A DNA stretch of 64,000 bases, taken from contig VZSE01012460.1 in assembly GCA_013398275.1 (NCBI GenBank), positions 178,635 through 242,634 on the forward strand. Reading direction: 5' to 3'. The notes under the pieces were generated by a model. That model searched no databases. It saw nothing but the letters and a program-made list of their open reading frames with translations, and was not told the origin of the DNA. This document shows positions 9,298 to 20,077 of this stretch, one piece after another (position 1 is the first letter of the stretch; each line of letters starts with the position of its first letter). The position numbers and the translations under genes are program-made. This DNA comes from Promerops cafer (taxonomy: Eukaryota; Chordata; Aves; Passeriformes; Nectariniidae).

Positions 9298-11686
9298 GTA
9301 AGGCAAACTGAAATACCTTTCTTCCATGTTTTCTGTGCACTGCATATGTTTCTTAGCAATTTGCTGTTTAAAATGCTTCTTTGCTCTTACTATTGACAGA
9401 ACAACCAAGTGAAACATTCAGATAAAGGCCCTGAGTCAAAGACACAGGAACACACAATAAGACACCTTAGTCTTGTGTTTATACATGTAGGTCTCCAGTA
9501 CATGGCAAAGGGAAGTGTCACTGTAGGGGTGACTTGGAAATGGGAAAAAGCTGCTGCATCTTATTATATTATATATATTATTATCCCAGTTCCTTTGTGG
9601 GAAGAGATGATTTTATTTTTCGTTAGAAATGTTGAATCGCATTAAAAATATTTTTTAAAAAATAAGGGTCTAGAGGTTGTTGAAGGACATTAGAAATTAC
9701 AATTTAAAGGCAGAAGTGATACAAGTAATACAAGTACTGAAGAGTAGTCACATAACCTGTTACATGGGGGGGTTTTCCACATGTACAGTAAGAATGGAGG
9801 CTGTCACCCTACAGTTTTTATTACGTAAAGTCATTACATTATTTTATGTGTGGATCACCTCCATTTCCTAGGATTGCAGGAAAGTTGAAGGTTGTATTTG
9901 CAATGTTGTTTATTGCCACATTTCTCTGTAGTGAGTCTCCTCAGAGCAGAAATCCTGGGACACAATGCAGTGGGACAGATGGTGTTTGTGTTGTCTAACT
10001 ACTTCAACATTCCAGTTAATTCTTCACATGCTTAATTTCTTTCTTGCTTCGTGACTGAGCATTGAATAAGAGGAATGAGAATTCCCACAATTCTAGAAGT
10101 TCTTTCTCTGAAATGCTGCTGCTGTACAGGAGGGTTTTTTTTTCCCCCTTCTTAAACATGTTACCACAGAGGTGCTACCACTGTCACTGCTGGCTTTGGC
10201 TTTGGCAGGTGCTTCTTGGATCCAGTTGGCTTTGGCTCTTTTGGACATAGGGGAAGCCTCTGGCATCTTCTCACAGATGTGGCCCCCCCCAGCACCAAAA
10301 TGTTGCCATGCAAACTCAATACAACCCACATAACATGCACAATGAGTTCCCTAATCAATCAGCTGGAAGCATTTTATTGCTGCTGACAAACAGCATGGTT
10401 AGATATTTCTGCCTCTTGTCTCTGCAGAGTAGGCAGCTTCATCTCTGAGAGTGTAAATGTGGCTTCATAAACAGCCAGAGAAGTGGCCAGGTGTGATGCA
10501 GCATGGAGTTAGTGTAGCAATTAGCAGCAGTGCAGAAGGGATGGATATCTTTGAAGAGATGCAGTACAAGGCAAACAGCATATTTGTTTTCAGTGTATTT
10601 TAAACTTCATTTATTTGTGCTCTTTGGTACTGGTCATACTTAGGAGCAAAGCTTGTCAAACCCACCAAGGACTGGAGAAGTGCAGTAAATAGACATAGTT
10701 TGACTCCTGTGTTACAGCAGCAAATCTGTTTTAGTGAGATTGTTTGATGTGCAACCTATTTTTTTTTCTTTTGCATTATCCTTGGTCTGTGTAGCTACAG
10801 CTACACAGCTGAGTGAACAGCACCTTTCTTCCAACTCCATCACGTAGCACTTGGAATTCACAGTCCTCAAGCTGTGAAAGGACTAATATCTGTTCAGACT
10901 CAGATGTTTATTAGTTCTTATCCATATTACCGTCTCATGAGCTGTGACTTCAGCTAACAAAGCGAAAAATGGCCTCTATCTCCTTCTTTCCAAGGTCTTT
11001 TAAGCACAAACCATCCAACCAAGAAGTGACACCTAAATTATTTCTATTTTCGACCCAATAACTAAAAACTCGAAGTCCACACTGCGGCCTTCCTTGTCCA
11101 ATTACAGAACACCACCCAAACCCAGGAAGAAGAAGCTGAAGAAGAAGAATTAGCCAATGCCCAAAAACCTCCATCTTGCCCCATATATATTATATTATTC
11201 TAAAACCTTAAACCCTAAGTTTTCCACCCTGTGATATCACACACTTCTGTTCAAACTCCACACCCCCAATCTCAGTGCTGTCACTCAATTCTGGAAGCTT
11301 CTCCACGCCCTCAGGTCAGTGCAGTGCTTTCCTGAGGGTCAGTGCCCTCAGCACAGAGAGCTGAAATCCTCAGTGAGCAGGGTTCCAACAAATACCGATC
11401 CACTCACATCCTAGCTATCTGCTGTTGCTTTTCAGTCACACACTGCAGCATAACCTGAGCTGTGCCTGTCTCCCCTGCAGGCCAGGTGCTGGTGCACTGC
11501 CGGGAGGGCTACAGCCGCTCGCCCACGCTGGTCATCGCCTACCTGATGCTGCGGCAGCGCATGGACGTGCGGGCCGCGCTCTGCGCCGTGCGCCAGAAGC
11601 GGGAGATCGGCCCCAACGACGGCTTCCTCCGGCAGCTCTGCCAGCTCAACGAGCGCCTGCTCAAGGAGGGCAAGCTCAAGCCCTAG
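9071..11686 (+). CDS. DUSP3: DUSP3 (VHR) dual-specificity phosphatase, exons 2-3 (first exon missing)
   Basis: Join(9071-9297, 11481-11686) encodes 143 residues plus a split first codon. With the roughly 42 residues expected from exon 1 this gives the 185 aa of human VHR. The enzyme removes phosphate from phospho-Tyr and phospho-Thr of MAP kinases (ERK, JNK) and STAT5 in cytosol and nucleus. Visible elements: ITHVLNAAEGKSFMHVNTNA, then KANDTQEFNL with the general-acid Asp (human Asp92), then the P-loop HCREGYSRS with the catalytic Cys and Arg (human Cys124, Arg130), the Tyr of VIAYLML (human Tyr138) and the substrate-pocket REIGPNDG. The protein ends KEGKLKP, as in mammals. The catalytic core looks intact; only the N-terminal exon is unseen, probably in the assembly gap. 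Exon 3 is remarkably GC-rich compared with exon 2. Confidence 0.96.
10130..10324 (+). mobile_element. ERV LTR relic (3' half, avian ERVL-like)
   Basis: The segment from ttcttaaacatgttaccaca through ggacataggggaagcctctg to gccatgcaaactcaataca strongly resembles the 3' half of a common avian endogenous-retrovirus LTR, ending in the expected CA. No internal retroviral genes are present. Recognition is from memory. Confidence 0.6.
10788..10807. repeat. 9-bp perfect inverted repeat, 2-base spacer
   Basis: TGTGTAGCT is followed after two bases by its exact reverse complement AGCTACACA, inside DUSP3 intron 2 between the two LTR-like relics. Confidence 0.8.
10960..11350. mobile_element. Probable ERV LTR relic next to DUSP3 exon 3
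   Basis: A block with aaatggcctctatctccttc, a GAAGAAG-rich stretch, the AT-rich catatatattatattattc and ctcaattctggaagcttctc resembles a songbird ERV LTR family by memory. It ends about 130 bases before the exon 3 acceptor. Boundaries and orientation are uncertain. Confidence 0.5.
11481..11686 (+). CDS. DUSP3: DUSP3 exon 3 (catalytic P-loop exon)
   Basis: The acceptor is tctcccctgcag|GCCAGG, in phase with exon 2 (G+GC = Gly). It encodes QVLVHCREGYSRSPTLVIAY to KEGKLKP and TAG. Every full codon I read in this exon ends in G or C, while exon 2 has many A/T-ending codons. Lys and Ser residues of the mammalian protein are replaced by Arg and Ala (MDVRAAL, VRQKREIG), which GC-rich codons favour. 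Confidence 0.96.
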
Positions 11687-12646
11687 GACACAGCACTGCA
11701 GGGTTTTAAGTTTTTCAAGCCTTTAGGTGCTTTAGAGAGCCAAATTGCAACCACCAAGCTAAAGCGAAACAGAATTCCTGCTTGTCTAGTGAACATATCC
11801 TTGTGGAACTCTGTGACTGTCTTTCAAGAGGGTACAAAATTGTGTCACTGTTTGGAGCTGTTGCCCTGAAGAGATGTTTTTAGAGGGATAACTCCAGTGA
11901 GAACAGCTGTCTTCACACATATTTCAGAGCCCCCGCAGACTGCATAGCGTATGTGGTTTGCATTGACATTGAATGTGATTCATTTAAGCCTTGTCCTTAA
12001 TCTCACCAGAGCACCAGTTCCCAAAAGCCCCAACACATCTCTTCACTCGCTCTTAATAGGAGCACTGTAATTTCTAAAGCTTCTTTTTCATGCACACAGG
12101 TGCCTAAAGTTTGAATGTAGGAGCTTCAAGGAATGGGAAGCGTATATACAAATGCACAGATGCATTCACTTGGAAAATGAAGTGCATGCAGTGTTTTGTG
12201 TGGATTTATGCAATACAGTGTGATAGCAAAGCCAGTCAGAGCCCATGCTTGATGCATACTGTGTTTCCAGGAGTAGTTTTTTATCTTACTGTTACAATGG
12301 ACGTGAAATAGTCTGTTATTAAATGCTCTTTTATTTTTATTTTGAAATCATACTAGAAAAAAATGTCAAGGGCAAATGCTGAGGGAAGAACTTGAACAAG
12401 GAAGAAATATTACTAGTATTTAGAAATGCTTGTGGTGGATGTATAATTAAGTCCCAAGTATCCTAATACAATGGCTTTCAAAGCTTGTGTGGAATTACAG
12501 TGTCTTTATCTGTTCTTTACTATCACTGTTCATTAACACAGGATGGAATGACCACACGTGCAGATTACTTCCAGCACAGGTGTGCTTACAAAGCAGTTTG
12601 CAGAAGAACACTCTTGACTTCTTGGATTGCTTGCATGGTATCATTA

Positions 12647-12652
12647 AATAAA
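12647..12652 (+). terminator. DUSP3: DUSP3 candidate proximal poly(A) signal
   Basis: AATAAA here and again at 12705-12710, about 1 kb after the stop codon. Either could end a short isoform. Confidence 0.5.
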
Positions 12653-15600
12653 AATGAGCATTGTAATGTACCACACTGTATAGGAAATATTTACATTCTA
12701 TTCAAATAAATGATGTCTTGATCCTGTTTACTACAGATGAAATGAGTCATTGCAGTGTTGGGAGAGGGAGCTTTGTTTGCACTGTGCCTGACCTAGTGTG
12801 TAAGTGTGTGAATTACAGCTCCCTGTTAATGCCAATGATCTCCCACTGCAAACTGGAATTGTTGGTTAAACCATCAGAAACCAGGGTGACTGTTCCATTC
12901 TCACCTGTGCTTTAATGTAGTTCTAGAATGAAGAGTCTTAAGACTGTTTTAAAGAGAAACACTGTATTAGTAACACATGTGATCCCAGATGTAGCTTTGT
13001 GTGCTCAGTTTGGTAACCAGAAATCACCAAGGACATGCAGACATTGTTTTACTCCTGGTGTTGGGGTTGTGTGGTTTGGAGGTGTGGGAGTGGCAGGTGG
13101 AGGCTCTGTACAGCAAGGTAACCTTCTTGAAGTTCAACTCCAGAGCTGATTATTCTGCTTGAGCTCCAGTCTTACTGTTTTTCCTGCCACAGGATGGAAA
13201 TGCCACATCAAGGAGCCTTTTCTGTGTTGTGTCCTTCAAGTGACAGTTGAGGAAGGCTCTGCATGGTGTTCCCTGCCACATCTCCACAGGCAGTCAGAAT
13301 TCAGTGCTTGCTTTGAATCAGGATGGTTCAGTAATAATGAGCAGTAGTCAATTCCACTAGTTATTTACATACCTGTTTGATTTCTCCCATTGATCCATTT
13401 AATCAGTAGACCAATTGCTTCTTTAAAATTCCTAGTTACTAATTTCACATTGTGTGAAATAGGAGTAGTGATTTTAGAAATAGGAATACTGGCCTTACCT
13501 TTTCTACAGTGCTGACTTCTCATACTGCAGTCTAATTTATAAATTGTCCTTTTAAAATTTTACTATTTAAAGAAATTAGATTCTAAAAAACTAGATTTTT
13601 TTTTGTCTTGTCTCACACCATGTATTCTTAACACCTATTTGCACTATAAGGAAGAAAAAGGATGCACTTGGATGCACTTTATCTTTCACCTGTTACTTGG
13701 AAGTCAAAATTCCAGTCCATTGAAGAGCTAAGAAACCATTAGGCATTAGACCTTTGTTACTCTTGGGTAGATTGTAAGAAGGCTGGTAGTTAACAGACTG
13801 GAACCAGAATGGTTTATTAAAATGGAGTCTGTTTACCTTATGGTGATGTTTCTGTAGTTGTCAGTATCAAGAAATACTGAAAATCAAAACAGGGGAATGT
13901 GTCCCTATATTCAAGATAATCTTTTACTTCATGGTAACTCTGGCCCATTTGTCTCAGTATAACAACACTGATTTAGCACATGTTTTGTGATATGAGGGTG
14001 GAGAAGCATAAGTAAGACAACATTATAAATTGGTTTTAAAAGTGAGACAGTATATATATTTAAAATTACTGATAGAGAACTCAGCAACAAAACCATTTCT
14101 GCTTTTAGAGCAGGCTGAAAATAGTTAAAATGTCAGACCACTGCTCCATTAATGGATCACACCCTTCCTCTCAGTCTTACTGTCCAAGTCATGTTGCAAA
14201 TTCCTCTGCCCATTTTAGCTGGCCAGGCACATCTTGTATGCCTCTAATCCACAGTGATATGCTGTATACTTCTAAATTTCTCCTCCTGATTGCAGAAGGA
14301 AAGATTGTATAAAACATGGGAATGAGAGCTTTCTTTCCATGTAATAGGGAATTGAGAATGTATTGGAAGAAATAGAACTTTTTATTCCTCTGAAATTGCT
14401 GAGCACCTGCCCTTTGCTGTGAGATCTTCCTTACAAGAATGCTAATTTAGGAAGGTACATTTTAAAAGAACTGTTTGTTGCAAACAGCAACACTCTACTT
14501 TTGGAGCTGAAACTTCCTGGCCACAGCTAAAATAGTGTAATCAGGATTGACATTAATATGTTTATCCTGAATAGCAGTGTGGTAATTTTTGTGTGGATAG
14601 TACTGTGGAGAAGGGATGGTGTCTCTATAAAATATTCATCTATCATGGAACAAAGATCTCTACCATGCCAAGTGTAGTCCAATGAAAGAAAATGCAATAG
14701 CTTAGGGGTTTTTGTACCTATGAGTTAGTGAAGTTAGGGGGAGAAGAGAGAAGGTGGGAAGCTACTCACATCTTACAACAAGGAACAAAGATAAAAGTCC
14801 AGATGGACAAAATGATGATGCATGTAAAATTAAATTCACCTACTCACTCTGAACTAAATCTTTCTAAGCTGATGAATAAGTACAGGAAAGAAGTCTGAAA
14901 CTAAAAAATAAGATTAAAAGCAAAAATAACATTTTGTAGTTCTTCATCTTTTGGTCCTGCAGTGAGACTAGAGTTGATAGGTGTTGTACCTGGCATGCAG
15001 CTCTGCACCAGAGGTTCTGCCAGAAACACTTCATGAGAGAATGGTGCACTGCTGAAAAGTGAACATTTCATGAAGTTATTTCAAACTTAGAATTAATGGC
15101 ATCTGAATGCAGAACTAGCAGCCACAAAACACTGTATTGTAATTCCATTTCTGGGTGCTGAGCCTGTATTAAAATTGGTCACCCTTTTCTTCTACAGTAA
15201 TTATGATTGGTGATGTGAGAATTCATCTTCATAGAAGGTCTTGGAGATGAAAAGCACTGTATTTCATAATAATGCATGTTTCTGAGTTGAAAAACAAATT
15301 TGTGTCAAATACATCTTCCTCCTCCTCAGCAAAGAACAGCAGAAAGAATAAAACAATGTTTATTTTCATCATTTAGATACTTTCATTGAGCTGCCTTCTG
15401 TTGTCCAGAACTAATTAAATCTCTGATGCCAGAAGTAGAGGCAGGACCTTTTTACCTTCTTTTATTTTTTGTATTAGTTCTGCTAGTTTACTATGATGTT
15501 TTTAGCACAGAGAGACTATCTAGTGGAATCTTTCTTAGTTTAGCACAGAAGTTTCTTCTAAAATTACTTTCTGGGCTTCACCAATGAGTAAAACTAGAAT

Positions 15601-15670
15601 TAGAACAAGCCTGAGAGGTGTCTTTAAGGATTTGCTGGTGAGAATTAGTGTCCTGTTAATTCCTTCTGCA

Positions 15671-15676
15671 AATAAA
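15671..15676 (+). terminator. DUSP3: DUSP3 candidate distal poly(A) signal
   Basis: An AATAAA about 4 kb after the stop codon, followed by a GT-rich stretch (gttggttgtgtgctt) typical of a downstream element. The distance is comparable to the long 3' UTR known for mammalian DUSP3. Confidence 0.5.
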
Positions 15677-15699
15677 TCCTGGAAACAATCGAGTGTTGG

Positions 15700-18600
15700 T
15701 TGTGTGCTTTAATTGGAGTTCCTGTGTGCCGATGTCACGGGCTGGCTGACTCACCAGATGGAGCTGTAGGCTTGTTATTCTTCCCTGGAGGTCATCACTG
15801 AATCCCTGAACTGGGCTGCTGTGTGAATCCAGTGTATTCTCATCACTGGAAAAGACAAGCCACCAGAATGATTTATCAGTCTCTGGTAAGAGAATAATAA
15901 GAACCCATTTATTTTGGCTTCTTGCAGGAGATCACACGACAGCATCCAGACTTGTACTCACTCTGTAGTGTGTGACATTGCAGAATGCTTCTGAGACAGC
16001 TGCAAGTTGATTGGGAAGGGCTGCATCATGGAAAAAAAGAAACAACTGTTTGAGAAGCAAAGTTCTTGATCATGTCAAAAACTGAATTCCTGGGCAGTGT
16101 GTGAAGTTTGAGCCGTTGTCCACGGAGAAGCTCAGACTGCACCTGTGCAGCTTCAGGCTTGGATGCTGAGCAGAACCCCTTTGGCCCAGCTGTGGGCAGA
16201 GTGAGCACCTGAAGCTGGAAGTGACTGAAGCAATTTCAGACACTGCTTTAGTTGTGTCTAATTGTAGTGTTGCATTGTAGTGTTGCAATGCCAGCGGGTC
16301 AGGATAGATGCTTGAGTTCAGAAAGCAGCAGCAGCAATGGATTCAGGCTAGCACGAGATGCCAGTTAGCTCCTTGTACCTGCTCCCCTGATGCCTCTGAT
16401 TCCTTCTCAGAATAGAGCACTGGTTTGGGCTGAGGTAGGGTTAACTTTGTTCCCAGTGTCTGCTAGGGGGCTGTGTTCTGGGTTTGTGCTGAGCACAGTG
16501 ATGAGCTTACAAAGATGTTTTTGTTAGTGCTGGGCAGAGCTGACACAGAGCTGAGGCCTTTTCTGCTGGGGAGGGGCTGGGGGTGAGAAACTGGGGGGAG
16601 ACACCCTGAGACAGCTGAGCCAAGGGGCCAAATGGATACTCCAGGCCATTTGGCACCATGCTCAGCACGTACAGTGGTGGTGTCAGTCCTCCCAGTAAGT
16701 TCCAGTGGTGGCTGAACACACCTACTGCCCACAGGAGGAATCAGTTCCTCTCTTTGCTTGGCTTGTATGCATGGCTTTTGCTTTTTCTATTAGAATGTCT
16801 TTGTCTCATGCCATGAGCTTTACCCTTGGGATTCTGTCCCAGTCCTGCTTGGTGGGGGTGAGTGAGCACCTGCTGGGTTTGGCTCCTGGCTGTGGCAAAC
16901 CAGGACTGAGCATGGAATTGTTCAGCTCAGAGAACAGCAGCTCAGCTCTCAATATAGCAGGGCCAGTATCAGTCCCACTCTGGCAGTGGGGGTTCATTCT
17001 GAGAACACTCTATCCTTGATAACACCTTTTGTTTTTTCCTGCGCTTCATTAACAGTACAAAAATCAGATTTTTGGGGGAGACTGCAGCACAGACCGTGTC
17101 TGCTTTGCGAGCAGGCAAGCAGCTACAGTGTGTGAAAAAGTGGTTTTGTAGTTAAGGAATCAATGTATGAGATCTGGGTGCATTCCTGGCTGCCCTGCTA
17201 GCTTATGGACAAGATGTTTTAAGCCACAAGCTAATATAGCTTCTGGTTTCTTCATTCAGAAATTGTTTTGGTATTATTTCTCCAAGTGGGTTATACAGAG
17301 AAATGTTAAAACAGTTAATACAGGGGATTGACTGTTTAAGTACTTGAGAGAAGCTTCATCAAGAAGATTTTTGTGTTTTATGTGGCAGTTGATTACTCTA
17401 AATGAGATTTTCTCTAGTAGGCCCACACTGACAATGATAGCTTTTGGAAATATTCTTTAGGCAGGTATTACATGAAAAGGAATTAACAGAAACTGAGCTT
17501 TGGTGGATACATACAATTCTGAAGGCATTTAAAGAGGGGAGTAAAGAGGTAGCAAGGATTCAGTGATTGCCAGCACTCAGCTTTGCTCTGTTCTGCTTTC
17601 AGCTGTGCTCCGTGCTGCCACGAGCTGTGATGTCACTTTGGACAAGGGCTCTGTTGGAGAGTACCCACACATGGTGGTATTCCTACCTGACAAAAATAAT
17701 ACCAAAATCTTTGCTTAGTTCCTGCTCCTTCAGGACTTCAGGTTCTTCATGGCTTGTTCAGTTTAGCTCTAACCCCAAAACAGATTTACTACATGTAAGT
17801 AAGCAAAATTATGCTTAGAAGAATATTTACAATAGTTGGGAGTTTGGTTTCCTGTATTTGTGAGACCATCATTAACTGCTTTGACAAAAGGAGGAAATTA
17901 ATGAAAGACAGTCATTGCCACTGATGATGATGATGATTATTGAGAAAAAATAATCAGCATATTGGAGGCAAATTATTTGACAGCAGTCTGTATTAAAGAA
18001 TGTGTTAAGAATATATCCTGACTGGCTGAGGAGAAAAAAATCCTGTAGAAAGAAAATAGTGTTCTGTTCCTCCATAAAAACAGAGTAATTTCTGGGATGG
18101 TGGGCTGGTTTTGTATTGGATGGTTGGATGCCCAAGGTGTGGGCTGGAGGAAAGGACAAAGGGGAACTGACAGTAAGGGTGCACACAGTAAGGGTGAAAC
18201 ACAATGCATGATTTCTTTTAGACATTCCTTGGAGTATTTGGAAAGGAGAGCACTTCTGAGAACACTGATTTCTAATTTTTGGCTGAGCAAAAGACTAGGA
18301 AGGAAAGCACCTTCCAATATATTTCAGATGCCAGTGTTTCAGGAAAGGACCATTGCAGGGAGCAGGTGTGCTGAAGCTCAGCCTCAGCACCGTGGTGCAG
18401 CTGCTGGGGGTGTGTGTGGGGGTGAAGGGCTGAAATGTGCCCAGGTCATTGCTGCTGTTCAGCACCCAGGGCACACCAAGGGACAGCACACCTACACATC
18501 ACATTTGGTGACACCTCTTTTCTCTACCCCATCAGGGGAATTGCCAGAATGGAATGCAAACCATTCTGAGTCTTACAGTCATAGGGGAAAGTCAGGCTGA

Positions 18601-19740
18601 ATCATTTTGGAATCTCTTCTACAGGAAATATTTTCATGAGAAAGTCTGTGACAAGCATGGCAGTAACACCCAACTGTCCCTGTACTGCTTTAAGCAAACA
18701 TTTGGTTTTCAGTGGCTATGACAAGCTCTGTGTGGTATCTAAACCTTCCTAAAGGCTGAGATGCTTTCTGATTAGTGTATTTAGCCTAACATCATTTGCA
18801 AATCACTTGAAAGTGTATGTGGTCTTGAGACACAGAAATTATGATATTTTCACCACTACTATCTTGGTTTTGCAAGGAAGACTACCACAGGTGAGATTTT
18901 GAAACATGATACATGAATACATCTTAGGTATAAATGCCCGAGACCTAAAGTCATGATTTTTCTCTTTTTGTTGGTTATATCATGGCTGGAAATCAGTCTG
19001 GCCAAATTCTTGTGTTTAAAGTAAGCAAATGTCCTGTATGCAACACTTCACAGAATGTCAGCAGAAGTAGTAGTATGCAATGGATTTAAAGCAAATGCAA
19101 ACAAGTGGTAGGTGGTTTTTTACAAGAGTTAAAAATGTGAGAAAGAGAACATCAAAAATTATGATGTACAACATTCTGGCTGTTCAACCTAAAAATATAT
19201 TCCAAGCAAACTATTTTTAAGGAAAAGTAAACACAACAACTTCTCTTATTGAAATGAAGCTCTTCCCTGTTTCTTCCAGTATATTTGTGAAACAAAATGT
19301 AGAGCTCCTTGTTTTGGAAAGGGGAGGAAAAAAGCTACCCTAACCCTAATCATTTCCCTGCAGAGACTGAAAAGCAGAACTACTGAGCTACAGTTTACTC
19401 ACTTTATACAGCCAGCAAAAGGAAGAGGAATAACAGCAGCAAAATGTAAAAAGTCTGAAAAACCTTTGGGAAAGACAATAGCCAAAGTTTCAAATATGGA
19501 TGGAGGCAGAAGCAGGTTTTAATTACACCATTGTCAGGAAAAAACTGCAGAAAGCCTGGTCAGGTTGCAATTCACTGTAGTCTTGTCTATCACCATTTGT
19601 TGCCAGGCTCAAAAATTGGATAGATAAGAGAAGTTTTTGCATAAAAGTTGTAAAATATTGTCACTAACCCACCCCCACACACCCATTTTATTTCACACTG
19701 ACAAAAGCTGAGATGAATGAGTTGTCTGGCCCTTCCCACT
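15700..19740. other. DUSP3-SOST intergenic region
   Basis: About 4 kb with no supportable exon or clear mobile element. Because SOST follows immediately, upstream SOST regulatory sites may lie here; I cannot point to a specific one beyond the core promoter. Confidence 0.5.
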
Positions 19741-19748
19741 TCGTATAG

Positions 19749-19786
19749 CCATTGGCTGGCTTGGTTCTAAAAGGGATTTTAAAAAG
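19749..19786 (+). promoter_or_regulatory. SOST: SOST core promoter (CCAAT-like and TATA-like elements)
   Basis: An inverted CCAAT motif (CCATTGG at 19749-19755) is followed by a TATA-like ATTTTAAAAAG at 19776-19786. This puts the start of transcription near 19810 and gives a leader of about 50 bases before the ATG in a good GCCACCATG context. The spacing is that of a focused, tissue-specific promoter; there is no CpG island. Confidence 0.6.
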
Positions 19787-19857
19787 GGGAATAATGTGCC
19801 TTTGCCTGGGATCTGAGGCTGTCAGGGTGCTGAAAAGCTGATCTGTGAGCTGCCACC

Positions 19858-20077
19858 ATGCAGATCTCGTGGGCTGTGTGCGCTGTCTGTGTCGTGACAC
19901 AAATCACATTTCAGTCTGCACAAGGGTGGCAGATGTTTAAAAATGATGCTACAGAAATCATTCCTGAGATCACTGAAAATACAGAAACACCAATGGAGCC
20001 GACTTTCAGCAACAACAACACAATGAATCAGGCAAAACATGGAGGAAGACACATACAACAAGCTCCAGACCTTAACG
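19858..20077 (+). CDS. SOST: SOST exon 1 (signal peptide and N-terminal arm)
   Basis: The start ATG is in strong Kozak context (GCCACCATGC) and is the first in-frame ATG after the TATA-like element. The exon ends CTTAACG|gtaaga, one base into an Asp codon. It encodes 73 residues, including the signal peptide and the flexible N-terminal arm. Codons are AT-rich. Confidence 0.97.

Larger units (their letters stand above)
9298..11480 (+). other. DUSP3: DUSP3 intron 2
   Basis: A 2.2-kb intron with GT-AG ends. Much of it is made of two LTR-like relics (about 10130-10324 and 10960-11350). The rest shows AT-rich unique sequence. Confidence 0.9.
11687..15690 (+). other. DUSP3: DUSP3 3' UTR and downstream AT-rich sequence
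   Basis: Mammalian DUSP3 has a 3' UTR of several kilobases. This AT-rich interval follows the stop without any further exon and carries several AATAAA signals, so part or all of it is likely 3' UTR. A short perfect inverted repeat, ATTTCACA-ttg-TGTGAAAT, lies at about 13442-13460. Confidence 0.55.

Noticed and set aside
11425..11709. 94-codon + frame overlapping DUSP3 exon 3
   Set aside because: An out-of-frame shadow of a very GC-rich exon; the real frame carries the HCREGYSRS active site.
19335..19352. Short CCCTAA-like telomeric motif (ccctaaccctaa)
   Set aside because: Only two units, expected by chance; not an interstitial telomere array.
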